From assembly GCA_047600785.1 (NCBI GenBank), contig JASGKH010000001.1, forward strand, positions 1,240,001-1,304,000: a stretch of 64,000 nucleotides of DNA, written 5' to 3'. Source of the stretch: Breznakibacter sp047600785. Its GTDB lineage: Bacteria > Bacteroidota > Bacteroidia > Bacteroidales > Marinilabiliaceae. The notes under the pieces were generated by a model. It ran no database searches, had not been told where the DNA came from, and saw only the letters and a list, made by a program, of their open reading frames with translations. The translations under genes were made by a program, and so were the position numbers. Shown here piece after piece: positions 55,724 to 64,000 of the stretch; positions within the stretch are counted from its first letter, which is position 1, and each line of letters starts with the position of its first letter.

Positions 55724-58700
55724 TTATTTATTTGTGGAAGGCCCTAGCATGGAGCCATCCGGCCCAACCAACGGGAAATAGAGCGTGACGCGTGTGCCCG
55801 ACGGGTTGCCGTTATCGTCATGCAAGTCCTCTACCTCATAACGGTATTCGTTGTTGGTCTGATAGAATTGATTAAGTAGCTGAAAGCGCTGGCTGGTGAT
55901 TGATTGTCCTTTCGCCCTGTGTGTTTTTTTGTGTAACAGGGTCTGTTTCCGTCCCACCCCGTTATCTTCCACCATGCAAATGAGCTTGTCATGGATTTTC
56001 GAAAACGAGATGATGATGTACCCGATCGATGTTGAAAAGGCATACTTGATGGCATTTTCAACGTGCGGTTGTATGATCATGGGAGGCACGTAGGTCGACT
56101 CCGGGTCCAAACCATCGGCCAGGCTGACTGAGTAATAGAACTGCTTTGAATAGCGCATCTGCTCCACTTTCATGTAGTTTTCGATGTAAAGCAGTTCTTC
56201 TTTTAGTGAAATAAAGTGCTGCGATGCGTTGTCGAGGGTCGAACGGATCAACTTTGAAAACTCGCCCAAAAACTCTAACGAATAATCGGTATTGTGTTCC
56301 AGTATATTGTATTGGAGGGTATTTAGTGCGTTGAAGATAAAATGGGGGTTCATTTGTGCCTGCAACGCTTCCATTTTTAGCAAGGCCACTTTTTCGGTCG
56401 TCGTACGCCGGTAGGCTTCTTGCTTTTTTATACGTTTTAACTTGATGTCGAAAAGCAGGATCAACGACAGGATGATGGCACATGCATAGATCACGTAAGC
56501 ATATACCGTAAAATACCAGGGTTGGCCGATCGAAAAATCGTACGTGATAATGGCCGGGTTATGTGGTGCGTGCTGGAACCAGGTCTTCACGGTTAATGAG
56601 TATTTTCCTGGCTGCAGATCGGACAGATAGACAAACGATTGCTTTGACGGTGCGCTCCATGCAGTGTTGCCCGGTACCAGCCGGAACTGGTACAGTACCC
56701 TATCTTTGTTGAGAAGGTTGGCCACATCGAACGAGAACACCAACGAGTTGTGTTTGTGCTTAAATGTTTTAGGGGTTGAACTGTTGTTGAGGGTTTTGGT
56801 ATCATTGGTATTGCCCATGACAGAAATGGACGAAAGTTTCAATATCGGCGTACGGACGATTTTTTTAATCTCCGAAGGATTAAAACGCATGACTTTGTTT
56901 TCCGACAATACCCAAATATCCCCGTTCTTGACTTGAATGGCCTTGAACGATTCATTGCTGGCGTAACCTTCTCCTTTTCCCCAGTTGCTGGTGTGCGCTT
57001 TTCCTGTCCTGTAAAACGCATTAAGATCGATCATGGACAACCCCATATCGGTACCTAACCACAGGTTGTTCTGCTGGTCGCACAACATCCACAGCAGGTT
57101 GTTGCCTACCAATTCGCTGTTGGAAATATAACTTCGTTTTGGGATCGGTGCCGGAGTGTTGAAGTTGTAAATGCAAATGTTGCCTAGTTCGTCTTCGACA
57201 ATCAGGTTTTCCTGCAGGTCTTTGGTTATTTTATTGACAGTGGGTGATGTGATTGATTTGACCGTTTCCGTTTCAATAGGTTTAAAATATTTTTTGTCAA
57301 AGCAATACAGTCTCTTTTCTTTGTCCAATATCCAAATTCTCTCGCCGATTTCAACGACAGAATGTATTTCTTTGAAAAACGGATACGAGCTCACTGCACG
57401 GAGGGACGTGGCATTGTACAATGTGATCCGGTTCCTGTTGTTCGCCACGATATGGCTATCCAGCACAAACATTGATACAATGGAATCCCCCAATTGGGAA
57501 AGCGAGCCTGTTGCGAATAGTTTGCCATCTTTCGTTTCCCAGATCTTGTTTTTGGACCCGATGTACAATTTAGTGCCTTTCGATGCGATGAATTTCGAAT
57601 CGCCTATGATTGGGGGACCTTTCTCTTCCAGTGCATCTTCAAGGTTTTTTGACGAAAAGGTATTTAAACCGGGAAGGGATAGTTTCATCAACCTGTTTCC
57701 CAAAATCCAGATGTGCCCGTTTGCGTCTTCGCATATGTCGTGCAAGGTGCCACATTCATCGTTGGTTTCAAGGCGCTCGAACGTGAATCCCGGCCATATC
57801 AGCATTCCTCTGTGCTTGGTTCCAATAATCAGGGCTCCGTCGGTTTCGTCGACCAATAAGCTGTTGATTTGGTTGTTTACGTTCGATAAATGCGCGCCAA
57901 AAGGAGCCAGTTTGTCGTTTTTCAAAAGATACAGATCAATGTTGGAAGGCTTGCCGGAAGGATGGGCCAATGCCCAGCAAACCCCGTTGGGGGTAGATGC
58001 AAATGCCGTAATCCTTTTGTTTAGCTGGATGTTGGCCATGCTTTTGGATGATAATACCTTGAGGCGGTTGGTGCCGCAAGATATCAACGTGTCGCCGGTA
58101 TATGTGACATGGATGGAATGGGTGGAGTCTTCGTAGCAACGGAATTTTCGGGGGAGTGGGAGGATTGATCCCCTGTGGAAACTGTAACAAAGCCATCCGT
58201 TGCCCAATGTCGATATCCAAAGCGACGTATCGTTTTCCAAGAAGCCGGTCACTTGCCATGTATCCTTCCCTATGTTCCCGAAATTGCTGAACTTTTTTCC
58301 ATTTAATACCGATAACCCCTTGTTGGTTCCCACAAACAGCAGTTTTTGCCGGGATGAATAATAGAGGTTTGTCACCTGGTTGCTTGCCAAACCATCGTTG
58401 GTCGAAAAGTTCTCAAAGATCCCGTTTTGGAATAAGCTGATCCCATTGTCGCTGGTGCCTATCCAAAGATCTTTGTTGTCCGCAACATGCAATGCCGATA
58501 TTTTGTTCGAGGGCAAACCATGGTCGGTCGTGCAGACCGTTATCTCTTGCCCCAGTTTTACCAGCCCCTTATCGGTCCCTACCCACAAAAACTCTTTGGG
58601 GCTTTTGGCCAGACAAGTAATACGGTTCGACGGGAGCCCGTCCTGTGCGGTGATGTTACTTGTAAAATAGGTTTGGCCCCAGCACGAAGGGGAAGCCCCA

Positions 58701-58744
58701 ACGGCAATGAATATTATAAGTTTGTGTTTAATTGAATTCCACAT
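55724..58744 (-). CDS. Two-component sensor with ligand-binding beta-propellers and LytS-type histidine kinase
   Basis: 1,006 aa. Signal peptide (to about 23), then two propellers built of reg-prop repeats ('GLPSNRITCLAKSPKEFLWVGTDKGL', 'LWIGTSDNGISLF', 'LLWMLCDQQNNLWLGTDMGL'), a Y_Y_Y Ig-like domain ('LQPGKYSLTVKTW'), one membrane helix (about 745-768), and a LytS/YpdA-type kinase domain ('QAQMNPHFIFNALNTLQYNI' with the phosphoacceptor His, 'ENAIKYA', 'VEDNGVGRKQT'). Periplasmic propeller sensing with cytoplasmic phosphotransfer. It overlaps the preceding LytTR regulator by 17 bp, giving a coupled pair. Confidence 0.95.
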   Translation of the reverse strand: MWNSIKHKLIIFIAVGASPSCWGQTYFTSNITAQDGLPSNRITCLAKSPKEFLWVGTDKGLVKLGQEITVCTTDHGLPSNKISALHVADNKDLWIGTSDNGISLFQNGIFENFSTNDGLASNQVTNLYYSSRQKLLFVGTNKGLSVLNGKKFSNFGNIGKDTWQVTGFLENDTSLWISTLGNGWLCYSFHRGSILPLPRKFRCYEDSTHSIHVTYTGDTLISCGTNRLKVLSSKSMANIQLNKRITAFASTPNGVCWALAHPSGKPSNIDLYLLKNDKLAPFGAHLSNVNNQINSLLVDETDGALIIGTKHRGMLIWPGFTFERLETNDECGTLHDICEDANGHIWILGNRLMKLSLPGLNTFSSKNLEDALEEKGPPIIGDSKFIASKGTKLYIGSKNKIWETKDGKLFATGSLSQLGDSIVSMFVLDSHIVANNRNRITLYNATSLRAVSSYPFFKEIHSVVEIGERIWILDKEKRLYCFDKKYFKPIETETVKSITSPTVNKITKDLQENLIVEDELGNICIYNFNTPAPIPKRSYISNSELVGNNLLWMLCDQQNNLWLGTDMGLSMIDLNAFYRTGKAHTSNWGKGEGYASNESFKAIQVKNGDIWVLSENKVMRFNPSEIKKIVRTPILKLSSISVMGNTNDTKTLNNSSTPKTFKHKHNSLVFSFDVANLLNKDRVLYQFRLVPGNTAWSAPSKQSFVYLSDLQPGKYSLTVKTWFQHAPHNPAIITYDFSIGQPWYFTVYAYVIYACAIILSLILLFDIKLKRIKKQEAYRRTTTEKVALLKMEALQAQMNPHFIFNALNTLQYNILEHNTDYSLEFLGEFSKLIRSTLDNASQHFISLKEELLYIENYMKVEQMRYSKQFYYSVSLADGLDPESTYVPPMIIQPHVENAIKYAFSTSIGYIIISFSKIHDKLICMVEDNGVGRKQTLLHKKTHRAKGQSITSQRFQLLNQFYQTNNEYRYEVEDLHDDNGNPSGTRVTLYFPLVGPDGSMLGPSTNK

Positions 58745-59465
58745 CCATTATTGATTTCAATTTTTCGATCAACGGCTTTATACTGTTTGATGCCAAAGGA
58801 ATCTTAATTGTTCCGTTGATGAGTATGGTTAGGGTTTCACGGTTGATTTCGGTGACAAATTTGGCATTTATGATGGCACTTCGGTGGATACGGAAGAAAT
58901 AGGCGGCAGGCAAATATTCTTCAAATTCGCCTAACCCTTTGTAGACTATTATTTTATCTCCGTTGGTCCTGTAAATGACCGAACTGTGTTTTTCGGCTTC
59001 GATGGCCAGTATTTCCGAATGTGAAATTACCAAAAATCCCTGCGGGCAAGGAAGCAGAAGTTTGCCTGTTTCTGATTTTCCTTGTTCGGCCTGTATTTGT
59101 TCCTGGTCCCGTTTTTCGATAATCCGGTTTATTGCCTGCTTGAGCTCGTTGACGTTTACCGGTTTCAATAAATAATCGGAGGCGCCGTTCCGCAACGCTT
59201 CGATGGCATAATCCTTATATGCGGAGATGACCACGACATCGAAATTCACGTCAATGTAGTCGAAAAGCTCCAATCCGCTCTGCATCGGCATTTCAATATC
59301 AAGGAATACGATATCGGGTTTGAACTTATGGATGAGCTGGATGCCTGCTTTCAAGTTATCGGCACTACCCTCTACTTTCATTGTGCTGTCAAGATACATT
59401 TCGATGATCTTTTCCAAACTTTTTCTCGCAGCAATTTCATCGTCGATAATAACGGATTTGAGCAT
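58728..59465 (-). CDS. LytTR-family response regulator
   Basis: 245 aa from the ATG at 59465; the longer frame to 59627 runs through the upstream repeats and is not coding. Receiver domain: acidic pair 'IIDDE', phosphoacceptor Asp56 in 'VFLDIEMP', Ser81 and Lys101 in 'LLKPV'. LytTR DNA-binding domain about residues 145-245 ('EILAIEAEKHSSVIYRTNGDK', 'FFRIHRSAIINAKFVTEI'). It is the partner of the propeller histidine kinase downstream, transcribed before it with a 17-bp overlap. LytTR proteins bind spaced direct repeats; a fitting site lies upstream at 59579. Confidence 0.95.
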   Translation of the reverse strand: MLKSVIIDDEIAARKSLEKIIEMYLDSTMKVEGSADNLKAGIQLIHKFKPDIVFLDIEMPMQSGLELFDYIDVNFDVVVISAYKDYAIEALRNGASDYLLKPVNVNELKQAINRIIEKRDQEQIQAEQGKSETGKLLLPCPQGFLVISHSEILAIEAEKHSSVIYRTNGDKIIVYKGLGEFEEYLPAAYFFRIHRSAIINAKFVTEINRETLTILINGTIKIPLASNSIKPLIEKLKSIMDVEFN

Positions 59466-59578
59466 GACTATGGTTGTGGATTCCGGTTTGAAAATTAAAA
59501 AAAAGGATTTTAATGTGTACGGTTTTGTGAAAGAAAATTCTGGGGATTTCCCCTGAAAATTATTATCATAATGTAGTC

Positions 59579-59612
59579 TCGTGCGCGAAAAGGGGGTCTT
59601 CGTGCGCGAAAA
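59579..59612 (-). promoter_or_regulatory. Predicted LytTR operator: two 13-bp direct repeats, 21-bp period
   Basis: TCGTGCGCGAAAA occurs at 59579-59591 and again at 59600-59612, exactly 21 bp start to start (two helical turns). LytTR proteins are known to bind two direct repeats at about this spacing. Located about 115-147 bp upstream of the LytTR regulator's ATG. Confidence 0.65.
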
Positions 59613-59725
59613 TGGCATTTGGTGCAAAACTCATCGATGTATGGAAATTGTTGCTTATACTTGAACCGCGTAACGGATCATTTGCCCGAAAGCGAGACTT
59701 TTTTTAATGAAATATTACCAAAGTA

Positions 59726-59968
59726 ATGGCAGAATTCAGTTCATGTAATTGGTGCGGTAAAGTGTACCGTTTGAAACACGGGTTTATTACCGGATTGGTC
59801 CAAAACCGGAAATATTGTTCGAAAAAGTGCAAGCTGGAAGCAGAAGGACAAATGCGGTTTTCGTTTTTGAACCATTTGTATGAAATGCTGGGAATGTACC
59901 CAAAAACAAAATTGGGCAGGAGGCAGGTGGAAATACGTGAGAAAAAACTTAGGTCCGTACTGGACTGA
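59726..59968 (+). CDS. Small zinc-ribbon-like hypothetical protein
   Basis: 80 aa. 'CNWCGKVYRL' followed by 'KYCSKKCKLEAEGQ' gives a CxxC and a CxxxC pair 20 residues apart, enough for a zinc knuckle. The rest is Lys/Arg-rich with a helical C-terminal half ('FLNHLYEMLGMY', 'RRQVEIREKKL'). No signal peptide. It resembles small nucleic-acid- or protein-binding zinc-knuckle proteins, but I recognise no family. It stands alone between the LytTR regulator and the radical SAM gene and ends at a good terminator. Confidence 0.7.
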   Translation: MAEFSSCNWCGKVYRLKHGFITGLVQNRKYCSKKCKLEAEGQMRFSFLNHLYEMLGMYPKTKLGRRQVEIREKKLRSVLD

Positions 59969-60011
59969 AGCGATATAGTTCAAATAGAGCATTTTTAAGT
60001 AGATTCCCTTG

Positions 60012-60046
60012 AAAAGACCCGTTGAAAAAGGTTTCGCGGGTCTTTT
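60012..60046 (+). terminator. Intrinsic terminator after the 80-aa gene
   Basis: AAAAGACCCG (60012-60021) pairs with CGGGTCTTTT (60037-60046), with further T residues after it. Confidence 0.85.
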
Positions 60047-60066
60047 TAAACCAAACAAGAAAAGAG

Positions 60067-60162
60067 ATGAATTGGAAGAAAATTGAGGTACCCTATCGGT
60101 TTTTATTTTTTCAAGTATTGATCGTCCTTACGGTCTTGCTGTTTTGGGCCTTTAAAGTTTAA
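60067..60162 (+). CDS. Possible 31-aa single-pass membrane protein
   Basis: The ORF begins with an ATG 21 bp after the preceding terminator and encodes a short basic N-terminus ('MNWKKIEVPYRF') followed by a single hydrophobic segment ('LFFQVLIVLTVLLFWAF') and stop. Small membrane proteins of this form are common but this could be chance; there is no second line of evidence. The rest of the gap to 60360 is featureless. Confidence 0.35.
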   Translation: MNWKKIEVPYRFLFFQVLIVLTVLLFWAFKV

Positions 60163-60360
60163 ATTGGAACCTACCTATTTATTATATGGCACTGGGTGTT
60201 GGTGCTGTTCATTTATAAATTGGAAAAGCCGGGTAAACCGGCTTTTTCCTTGTTGTGCCGTTTGGTTTTCAATCTCGTTTTGTTGGTACGGTGTACGGGC
60301 TTTGGAACAGGCCTGTGGAGGTTTCTCCGGATACAATCTGCCGGTAAACGTTTTGCATGC

Positions 60361-61833
60361 TTAATAGATCCCGGCAAGGCCTTCATCTATTTGCTCAAAC
60401 CGACGAACGGCAAACAATTTGTCGCTGTCGTTTACGCCATCGGGATAATTGCCCTGCAGTATGTCGTTGAATATACCTAGTTCGTCGGCGTACAGTTGCA
60501 TTTCGGGAGTGGCGTCGGCCCATTCGACAAATAATTTTTTCCCGTTTCCCATTGCCAGTTCGGTTTTGTTGGCGTGATGCGGATCGGTTTCCGAGATGCG
60601 TATGTCGATGTATTTTACTTTCGGTCCATGTGATACGAACATGGGTACTAACGATGGTTTCAAATGGATTTTCAATGCGCGTGCGTCAACATGGCAATCA
60701 TTTTGCACCGAGAGGGGCATATTGCCCAGTGCTTGTTCCGATTCTCCGGTAAGGGGCACCCATAGGTCGCGGATGTAACCGTTGGCGGTAACTTCCTGGT
60801 ATGGGAAGGCAACCAGGGGGGCCAGCTTCTTTCTTAATCCCGACTTCTGGAAGCGATTTTTGTACACGAACGAGCAGTAATTTACGGGAAGGTCAATGCC
60901 GTTTTCTTTTGTGTACCTGATGATTTCCAATGCTGCAAGTTCCGATTCGGGCACAATGACGCGTACGCCATGTGACAACGCATAGCCTTTGGCCTGGATT
61001 TTCGGCAAATTGTGGGGCGTTAACCTAAGCTGGTGCAGGTTTAGGTACGACAAACCTACTTCGGCAAGCTCTTTTACGCAATGCTTAATGGTCTCCAACT
61101 CGTCGGGTACGGCAGGTATTTCCACCGTGACTGTTGGAACAATGCCAATGGCTTGTTTGACGGGCTTTAGGTTATAATCGGTGGCGCCGATGTCGTAGCG
61201 TATCTCGTTAAGCCCTATCTCGGCAAGCTCTTTTAGCTGTTCCGCGGTTACGCGTGTGCCGTTGGTGTACATCCAGATATAAAGATCCGGTGGCAATTCG
61301 CGCCGGAGGGTCTGCAAAAAAAGCTTCACCCTGTCGTAGGTCAAAAATGGTTCCCCGCCGCTGAAACTAACTCCCTTGAAGTTGAATTTTCGTATATACT
61401 CCACATAAGCCATTGGGTCGTCGAACGTGAGGGTTTGTGTCACGGGCTGACCGATGTCGGTTTGTGGGGCAGGGCAATAGAAACAGTTGCAGTTGCATTT
61501 GCCGTTGATGAACAGGCAGCTCCACTGGCCCTGGCCGCAAAGCCTGCAGCCCGGCGACATGCGTGTGGCATCGGTTTTGGTTTGTTGGAAGTCCCAGGTG
61601 ATTTTCCCTTCGAGCTGGTTGAGCAGCTCTTCGCGCATACCTTCCATTTCGAGGCCCTGGTAGTAATTCACGAAGTTCAGTGAATCGTATGCCTGTCCGT
61701 ACTCTTTCCGGTTTGCTTCGACCAGGGCGTTCTGATGCTTGATAAGTGCTTTCAATTTGTAATGCAATGGATTAACAGATGCTTGTGACAAAGGGACAGG
61801 CCAAAGGCAGGTGCAAATATAATTTTTTGTCAC
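60361..61833 (-). CDS. Radical SAM protein with additional N-terminal cysteine cluster
   Basis: Up to 490 aa. The frame begins with a GTG at 61833; TTG 61767 ('LHYKLKALIKHQN') may be the real start. Radical SAM motif 'CNCNCFYCP' contains CxxxCxxC (Cys113, Cys117, Cys120 in the long frame) with an extra Cys115, preceded by 'PGCRLCGQGQWSC' (Cys96, Cys99, Cys106). SAM-binding 'GVSFSGGEPFLTYDRV' and 'WMYTNGTRVT' follow. C-terminal 250 residues show no SPASM pattern I recognise. Cytoplasmic Fe-S enzyme of unknown reaction; extra cysteines could hold a second cluster. Monocistronic. Confidence 0.88.
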   Translation of the reverse strand: MTKNYICTCLWPVPLSQASVNPLHYKLKALIKHQNALVEANRKEYGQAYDSLNFVNYYQGLEMEGMREELLNQLEGKITWDFQQTKTDATRMSPGCRLCGQGQWSCLFINGKCNCNCFYCPAPQTDIGQPVTQTLTFDDPMAYVEYIRKFNFKGVSFSGGEPFLTYDRVKLFLQTLRRELPPDLYIWMYTNGTRVTAEQLKELAEIGLNEIRYDIGATDYNLKPVKQAIGIVPTVTVEIPAVPDELETIKHCVKELAEVGLSYLNLHQLRLTPHNLPKIQAKGYALSHGVRVIVPESELAALEIIRYTKENGIDLPVNYCSFVYKNRFQKSGLRKKLAPLVAFPYQEVTANGYIRDLWVPLTGESEQALGNMPLSVQNDCHVDARALKIHLKPSLVPMFVSHGPKVKYIDIRISETDPHHANKTELAMGNGKKLFVEWADATPEMQLYADELGIFNDILQGNYPDGVNDSDKLFAVRRFEQIDEGLAGIY

Positions 61834-62191
61834 AGACCTTTTTCTTCCGTACCAAAAAACAACTTATCCAAACCATAGGTCTATGATACCAGAATAAATA
61901 CGGGGTAACCATTGCGAAATCCGGACGCTTGATCTGGCGCGGAAAATGGGGCTGCCCCGTCGGGGTTTCCAATAACCTCCCAACGATCCATTTCTGTCCG
62001 TCCCCCCAAATAAATTTGCCCTGTCGGACCTGCGTTTACCCTCCGCCACGCAAAAGTTTGCAGCTCTGTATTCCGATTGAACGATGGGGGAATGAGATGT
62101 TTCTTCTTGTCCCACAGTCTTCCGTTGCCCGTCTTTTTCGGACGGGGAAGCCATGGTTGCCTATACCGGGGTTTCCCTATACGGACGGATA
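61834..62191. other. Gap between radical SAM and pepD genes
   Basis: About 360 bp with several weak overlapping ORFs on both strands and no supportable gene. It should contain the radical SAM promoter; no clear element was seen. Confidence 0.45.
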
Positions 62192-62226
62192 CAAGAAACG
62201 CCCGATGGGCGACCGGGCGTTTCTTG
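62192..62226 (-). terminator. Strong hairpin after pepD
   Basis: CAAGAAACGCCCG (62192-62204) pairs perfectly with CGGGCGTTTCTTG (62214-62226), nine-base loop, 14 bp past the pepD stop. No long T-run follows in the minus direction. Confidence 0.65.
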
Positions 62227-62240
62227 CGTACAGGTTTGGC

Positions 62241-63701
62241 TTATTTCAATGGAATGTGAGCCAATGTATCGACCAAAAATTCCCAAAACCGCTGGACCGA
62301 TTGGATGTTCACCTTTTCATCGGGAGAATGCGGGTACCGGATGGTAGGCCCAAACGAAATCATGTCCCAGTGGGGATAGACACCGCCAAGTATGCCGCAT
62401 TCCAATCCTGCATGGATGGCCTTTATTTCGGGAGTTTTGCCGAATTTGTTTTTATAAACGTTTTGCATGGTCTTTAAAATGGCCGAGTCCATGTTGGGCT
62501 GCCAGCCGGGGTACTGTCCGTGGAAACGCACTTCGGCGCCCGCCAGACGGAAAATGCTCTCAATGGTCGATTCCACGTCCTCTTTGGCCGAATCGACCGA
62601 GCTACGGATAAGGCTCAGTACTTGTATCGTCCGTTCGTCCGATTTGACAACGGCCAGATTGGTGGATGTTTCCACAAGGCCCGGCATGCTGTCGCTCATG
62701 CGGATAACCCCATTGGGGCAAGCCTGTACGGCGTTGATGAGGTCATCTTGCGTAATTTCGTCGAAAATAGAAACGGGCAATTGGGTAGGGACGGCTTCGA
62801 ACTTTAAACCGGGCTCTACATGGTGAAGCTCGTCCTTGAACGTATGTTCAAAATCGGCCACGGCCTCCTTAAAATCGTCGATGGACCGTGAAGGAACCAC
62901 CACGGTGGCAAATGCTTCGCGGGGAATGGCGTTGCGAAGGCTGCCGCCGTCAATCGAAGCCAATCGGACGCCCAGATGTGCCACCGCATATTTCAGGAAA
63001 CGGAAAACGAGTTTGTTGGCATTGCCACGCCCCAGAATAATATCGATGCCCGAATGGCCGCCCTTCAACCCGCCCAGCGACACGACGAACGCTTCGGTGC
63101 CCACGGGCGTTTTTTCGGGTTGGAAATAGAACGTGCAACTGGCATTGGAACCACCGGCACACCCCACGTAAAGTTCTCCCTCGTCCTCCGAGTCGGTGTT
63201 GATGAGGATATGGCCTTGCAACATACCTGCCCTGAGGTTGTTGGCCCCGGTCATGCCGGTTTCTTCATCGATGGTCAGCAAAGCCTCGATGGGGCCGTGT
63301 ACGATATTATCGGAGGCCAGAACGGCAAAGATCGATGCGGCGCCGATTCCGTTGTCGGCGCCCAACGTAGTCTGGTTGGCCATCACCCAGCTGTCAACCA
63401 CGCGGGTTTCGATGGGGTCTTTTTCAAAATCGTGTACCTTGTCGCTGTTCTTTTGCGGTACCATGTCCAGGTGTGCCTGTAAAATCACGCCTTTGCGGTT
63501 TTCCATACCCTTGGTGGCGGGCTTGCGGACAATGACGTTGCCTACGTCGTCTTTGGTAAACTCAAGTTTGTGTTTTTTTGCGAAATCCACCGCAAAGTCC
63601 ACCGCTTTCTGTTCTTTTTTCGATGGACGGGGAATTTGTGTCAGCTCATGAAAGTAAGCCCATACCAGTTTGGGTTCAAGGCCAAGTATTTCTTTTGTCA
63701 T
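62241..63701 (-). CDS. pepD: Aminoacyl-histidine dipeptidase PepD (M20 family)
   Basis: 486 aa, normal PepD length. Metal site 'AHLDMVPQ' (His, Asp), 'TLGADNGIGAAS' (Asp), 'LTIDEETGMTGA' (Glu pair with the catalytic base), 'INTDSEDEGELYVGCAGG', and the last ligand His in 'SPDEKVN' vicinity. The middle lid domain ('SLGGLKGGHSGIDI') is typical. Hydrolyses carnosine-like and other unspecific dipeptides; cytoplasmic in known members. Starts at 63701; the gene upstream on the same strand (ketopantoate-reductase-like) is 110 bp away. Confidence 0.95.
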   Translation of the reverse strand: MTKEILGLEPKLVWAYFHELTQIPRPSKKEQKAVDFAVDFAKKHKLEFTKDDVGNVIVRKPATKGMENRKGVILQAHLDMVPQKNSDKVHDFEKDPIETRVVDSWVMANQTTLGADNGIGAASIFAVLASDNIVHGPIEALLTIDEETGMTGANNLRAGMLQGHILINTDSEDEGELYVGCAGGSNASCTFYFQPEKTPVGTEAFVVSLGGLKGGHSGIDIILGRGNANKLVFRFLKYAVAHLGVRLASIDGGSLRNAIPREAFATVVVPSRSIDDFKEAVADFEHTFKDELHHVEPGLKFEAVPTQLPVSIFDEITQDDLINAVQACPNGVIRMSDSMPGLVETSTNLAVVKSDERTIQVLSLIRSSVDSAKEDVESTIESIFRLAGAEVRFHGQYPGWQPNMDSAILKTMQNVYKNKFGKTPEIKAIHAGLECGILGGVYPHWDMISFGPTIRYPHSPDEKVNIQSVQRFWEFLVDTLAHIPLK

Positions 63702-63810
63702 GGTATTTATGGTTTAATGTAATATTCTGATCGATGCGGAAGGGCCTAAATGCTGTGCCCGTCAGTTTTAGGTGTCCAATGGGCAGCTTAACCAGCTCCT
63801 TCACCCCAAC

Positions 63811-63999
63811 TCATATCCCTCTTTCTTCCGTTAGCCCGGCCCTTTGTCGTGCCCTTGCTTCCATAGGCAGGATGCAGTGGTACACAAACCGGTTGATGGG
63901 GGTAGGAAAGTGGTACCGTTCGCCCAGTTTAACCACTGTGCCGTTCTGGTATTCGATTTCCGACGGTTTACCGTCCCACACGTCGCGGGCCAGCGACGA
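63811..63999 (-). CDS. Ketopantoate-reductase-like (PanE/ApbA C-terminal) protein, 5' partial
   Basis: The last 62 codons of a minus-strand gene that continues beyond the window edge. 'SLARDVWDGKPSEIEYQNGTV' and 'TPINRFVYHCILPME' are the C-terminal helices of the ApbA/PanE family, including the conserved 'S.x..D...G..tEi' segment and 'P.N' helix start. Family members reduce 2-dehydropantoate in CoA synthesis, but many paralogues have other substrates, and the NADPH-binding half is not visible, so I do not assign panE. The stop is at 63811. Confidence 0.85.
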   Translation of the reverse strand, partial: SSLARDVWDGKPSEIEYQNGTVVKLGERYHFPTPINRFVYHCILPMEARARQRAGLTEERGI

Positions 64000-64000
64000 G

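Noticed and set aside
57171..58136. 321-codon plus-strand ORF
   Set aside because: Antisense to the beta-propeller part of the sensor kinase.
59466..59627. N-terminal extension of the LytTR regulator frame
   Set aside because: It has no domain and simply translates the direct repeats (giving a repeated 'PFSRT'); the receiver domain starts at 59465.

Overview
The window is chromosomal DNA of a Bacteroidota bacterium. The evidence is a type IX secretion system (T9SS) adhesin with a gliding-motility type B C-terminal domain, a T9SS type A cargo protease, PorP/SprF and PorE-like proteins, a TGS-uridine kinase fusion, DUF5063, DUF1573 and DUF4465 proteins, and TAnnTTTG-type -7 promoter elements. 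A class Bacteroidia (Marinilabiliales/Bacteroidales-like) origin is my inference only. I see no phage, insertion sequence, CRISPR array or rRNA.

Layout. 1-8.3 kb: T9SS surface operon with a giant cadherin/VCBS-type repeat adhesin (5' end outside the window), PorP/SprF and a PorE-like OmpA protein, facing an OmpA lipoprotein. 9.4-15.4 kb: mostly minus-strand exported proteins (lysyl-endopeptidase-like T9SS protease, a PAP2 phosphatase broken by a TGA, a DUF4465 lipoprotein, a frame-broken thioredoxin-like protein) and a plus-strand MaoC-fold enzyme. 15.4-18.6 kb: aminopeptidase P and PurT, divergent. 18.7-26.4 kb: minus-strand block with a lipocalin-like protein, a one-module type I polyketide synthase, a STAS-like protein and a chemoreceptor. 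26.9-32.3 kb: TonB-dependent receptor, U32 peptidase-family protein and a frame-broken GH16-fold protein whose catalytic motif is lost. 32.6-32.8 kb: tRNA-Gly and tRNA-Leu. 33.2-46 kb: housekeeping genes (M3 peptidase, TSUP permease, ferredoxin, M20 amidohydrolase, DUF1573 protein, MeaB plus TlpA-like reductase, lipoamide dehydrogenase, TM2 and DUF2752 membrane proteins, TGS-uridine kinase). 46.2-52.1 kb: plus-strand nucleic-acid operon (DUF5063, 3'-5' exonuclease, rRNA methyltransferase, frame-broken DEAD-box helicase, Tex). 52.2-64 kb: membrane histidine kinase, LysO exporter, cyclase, a propeller-type histidine kinase/LytTR regulator pair, radical SAM protein, PepD and the 3' end of a ketopantoate-reductase-like gene.

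Most notable: (i) an 820-bp, GC-rich, nearly identical direct repeat inside the adhesin gene that would delete in frame; (ii) a polyketide synthase with a dehydratase but no ketoreductase, next to a lipocalin-like gene; (iii) a GH16-fold protein in which all three acidic catalytic residues are replaced, behind an unusual charged repeat domain; (iv) a perfect 13-bp direct repeat with 21-bp periodicity upstream of the LytTR regulator; (v) three frame breaks that are each repaired by removing one A from a GAAG or GAAAG run, plus one TGA nonsense codon, so base-level accuracy of the assembly should be questioned.
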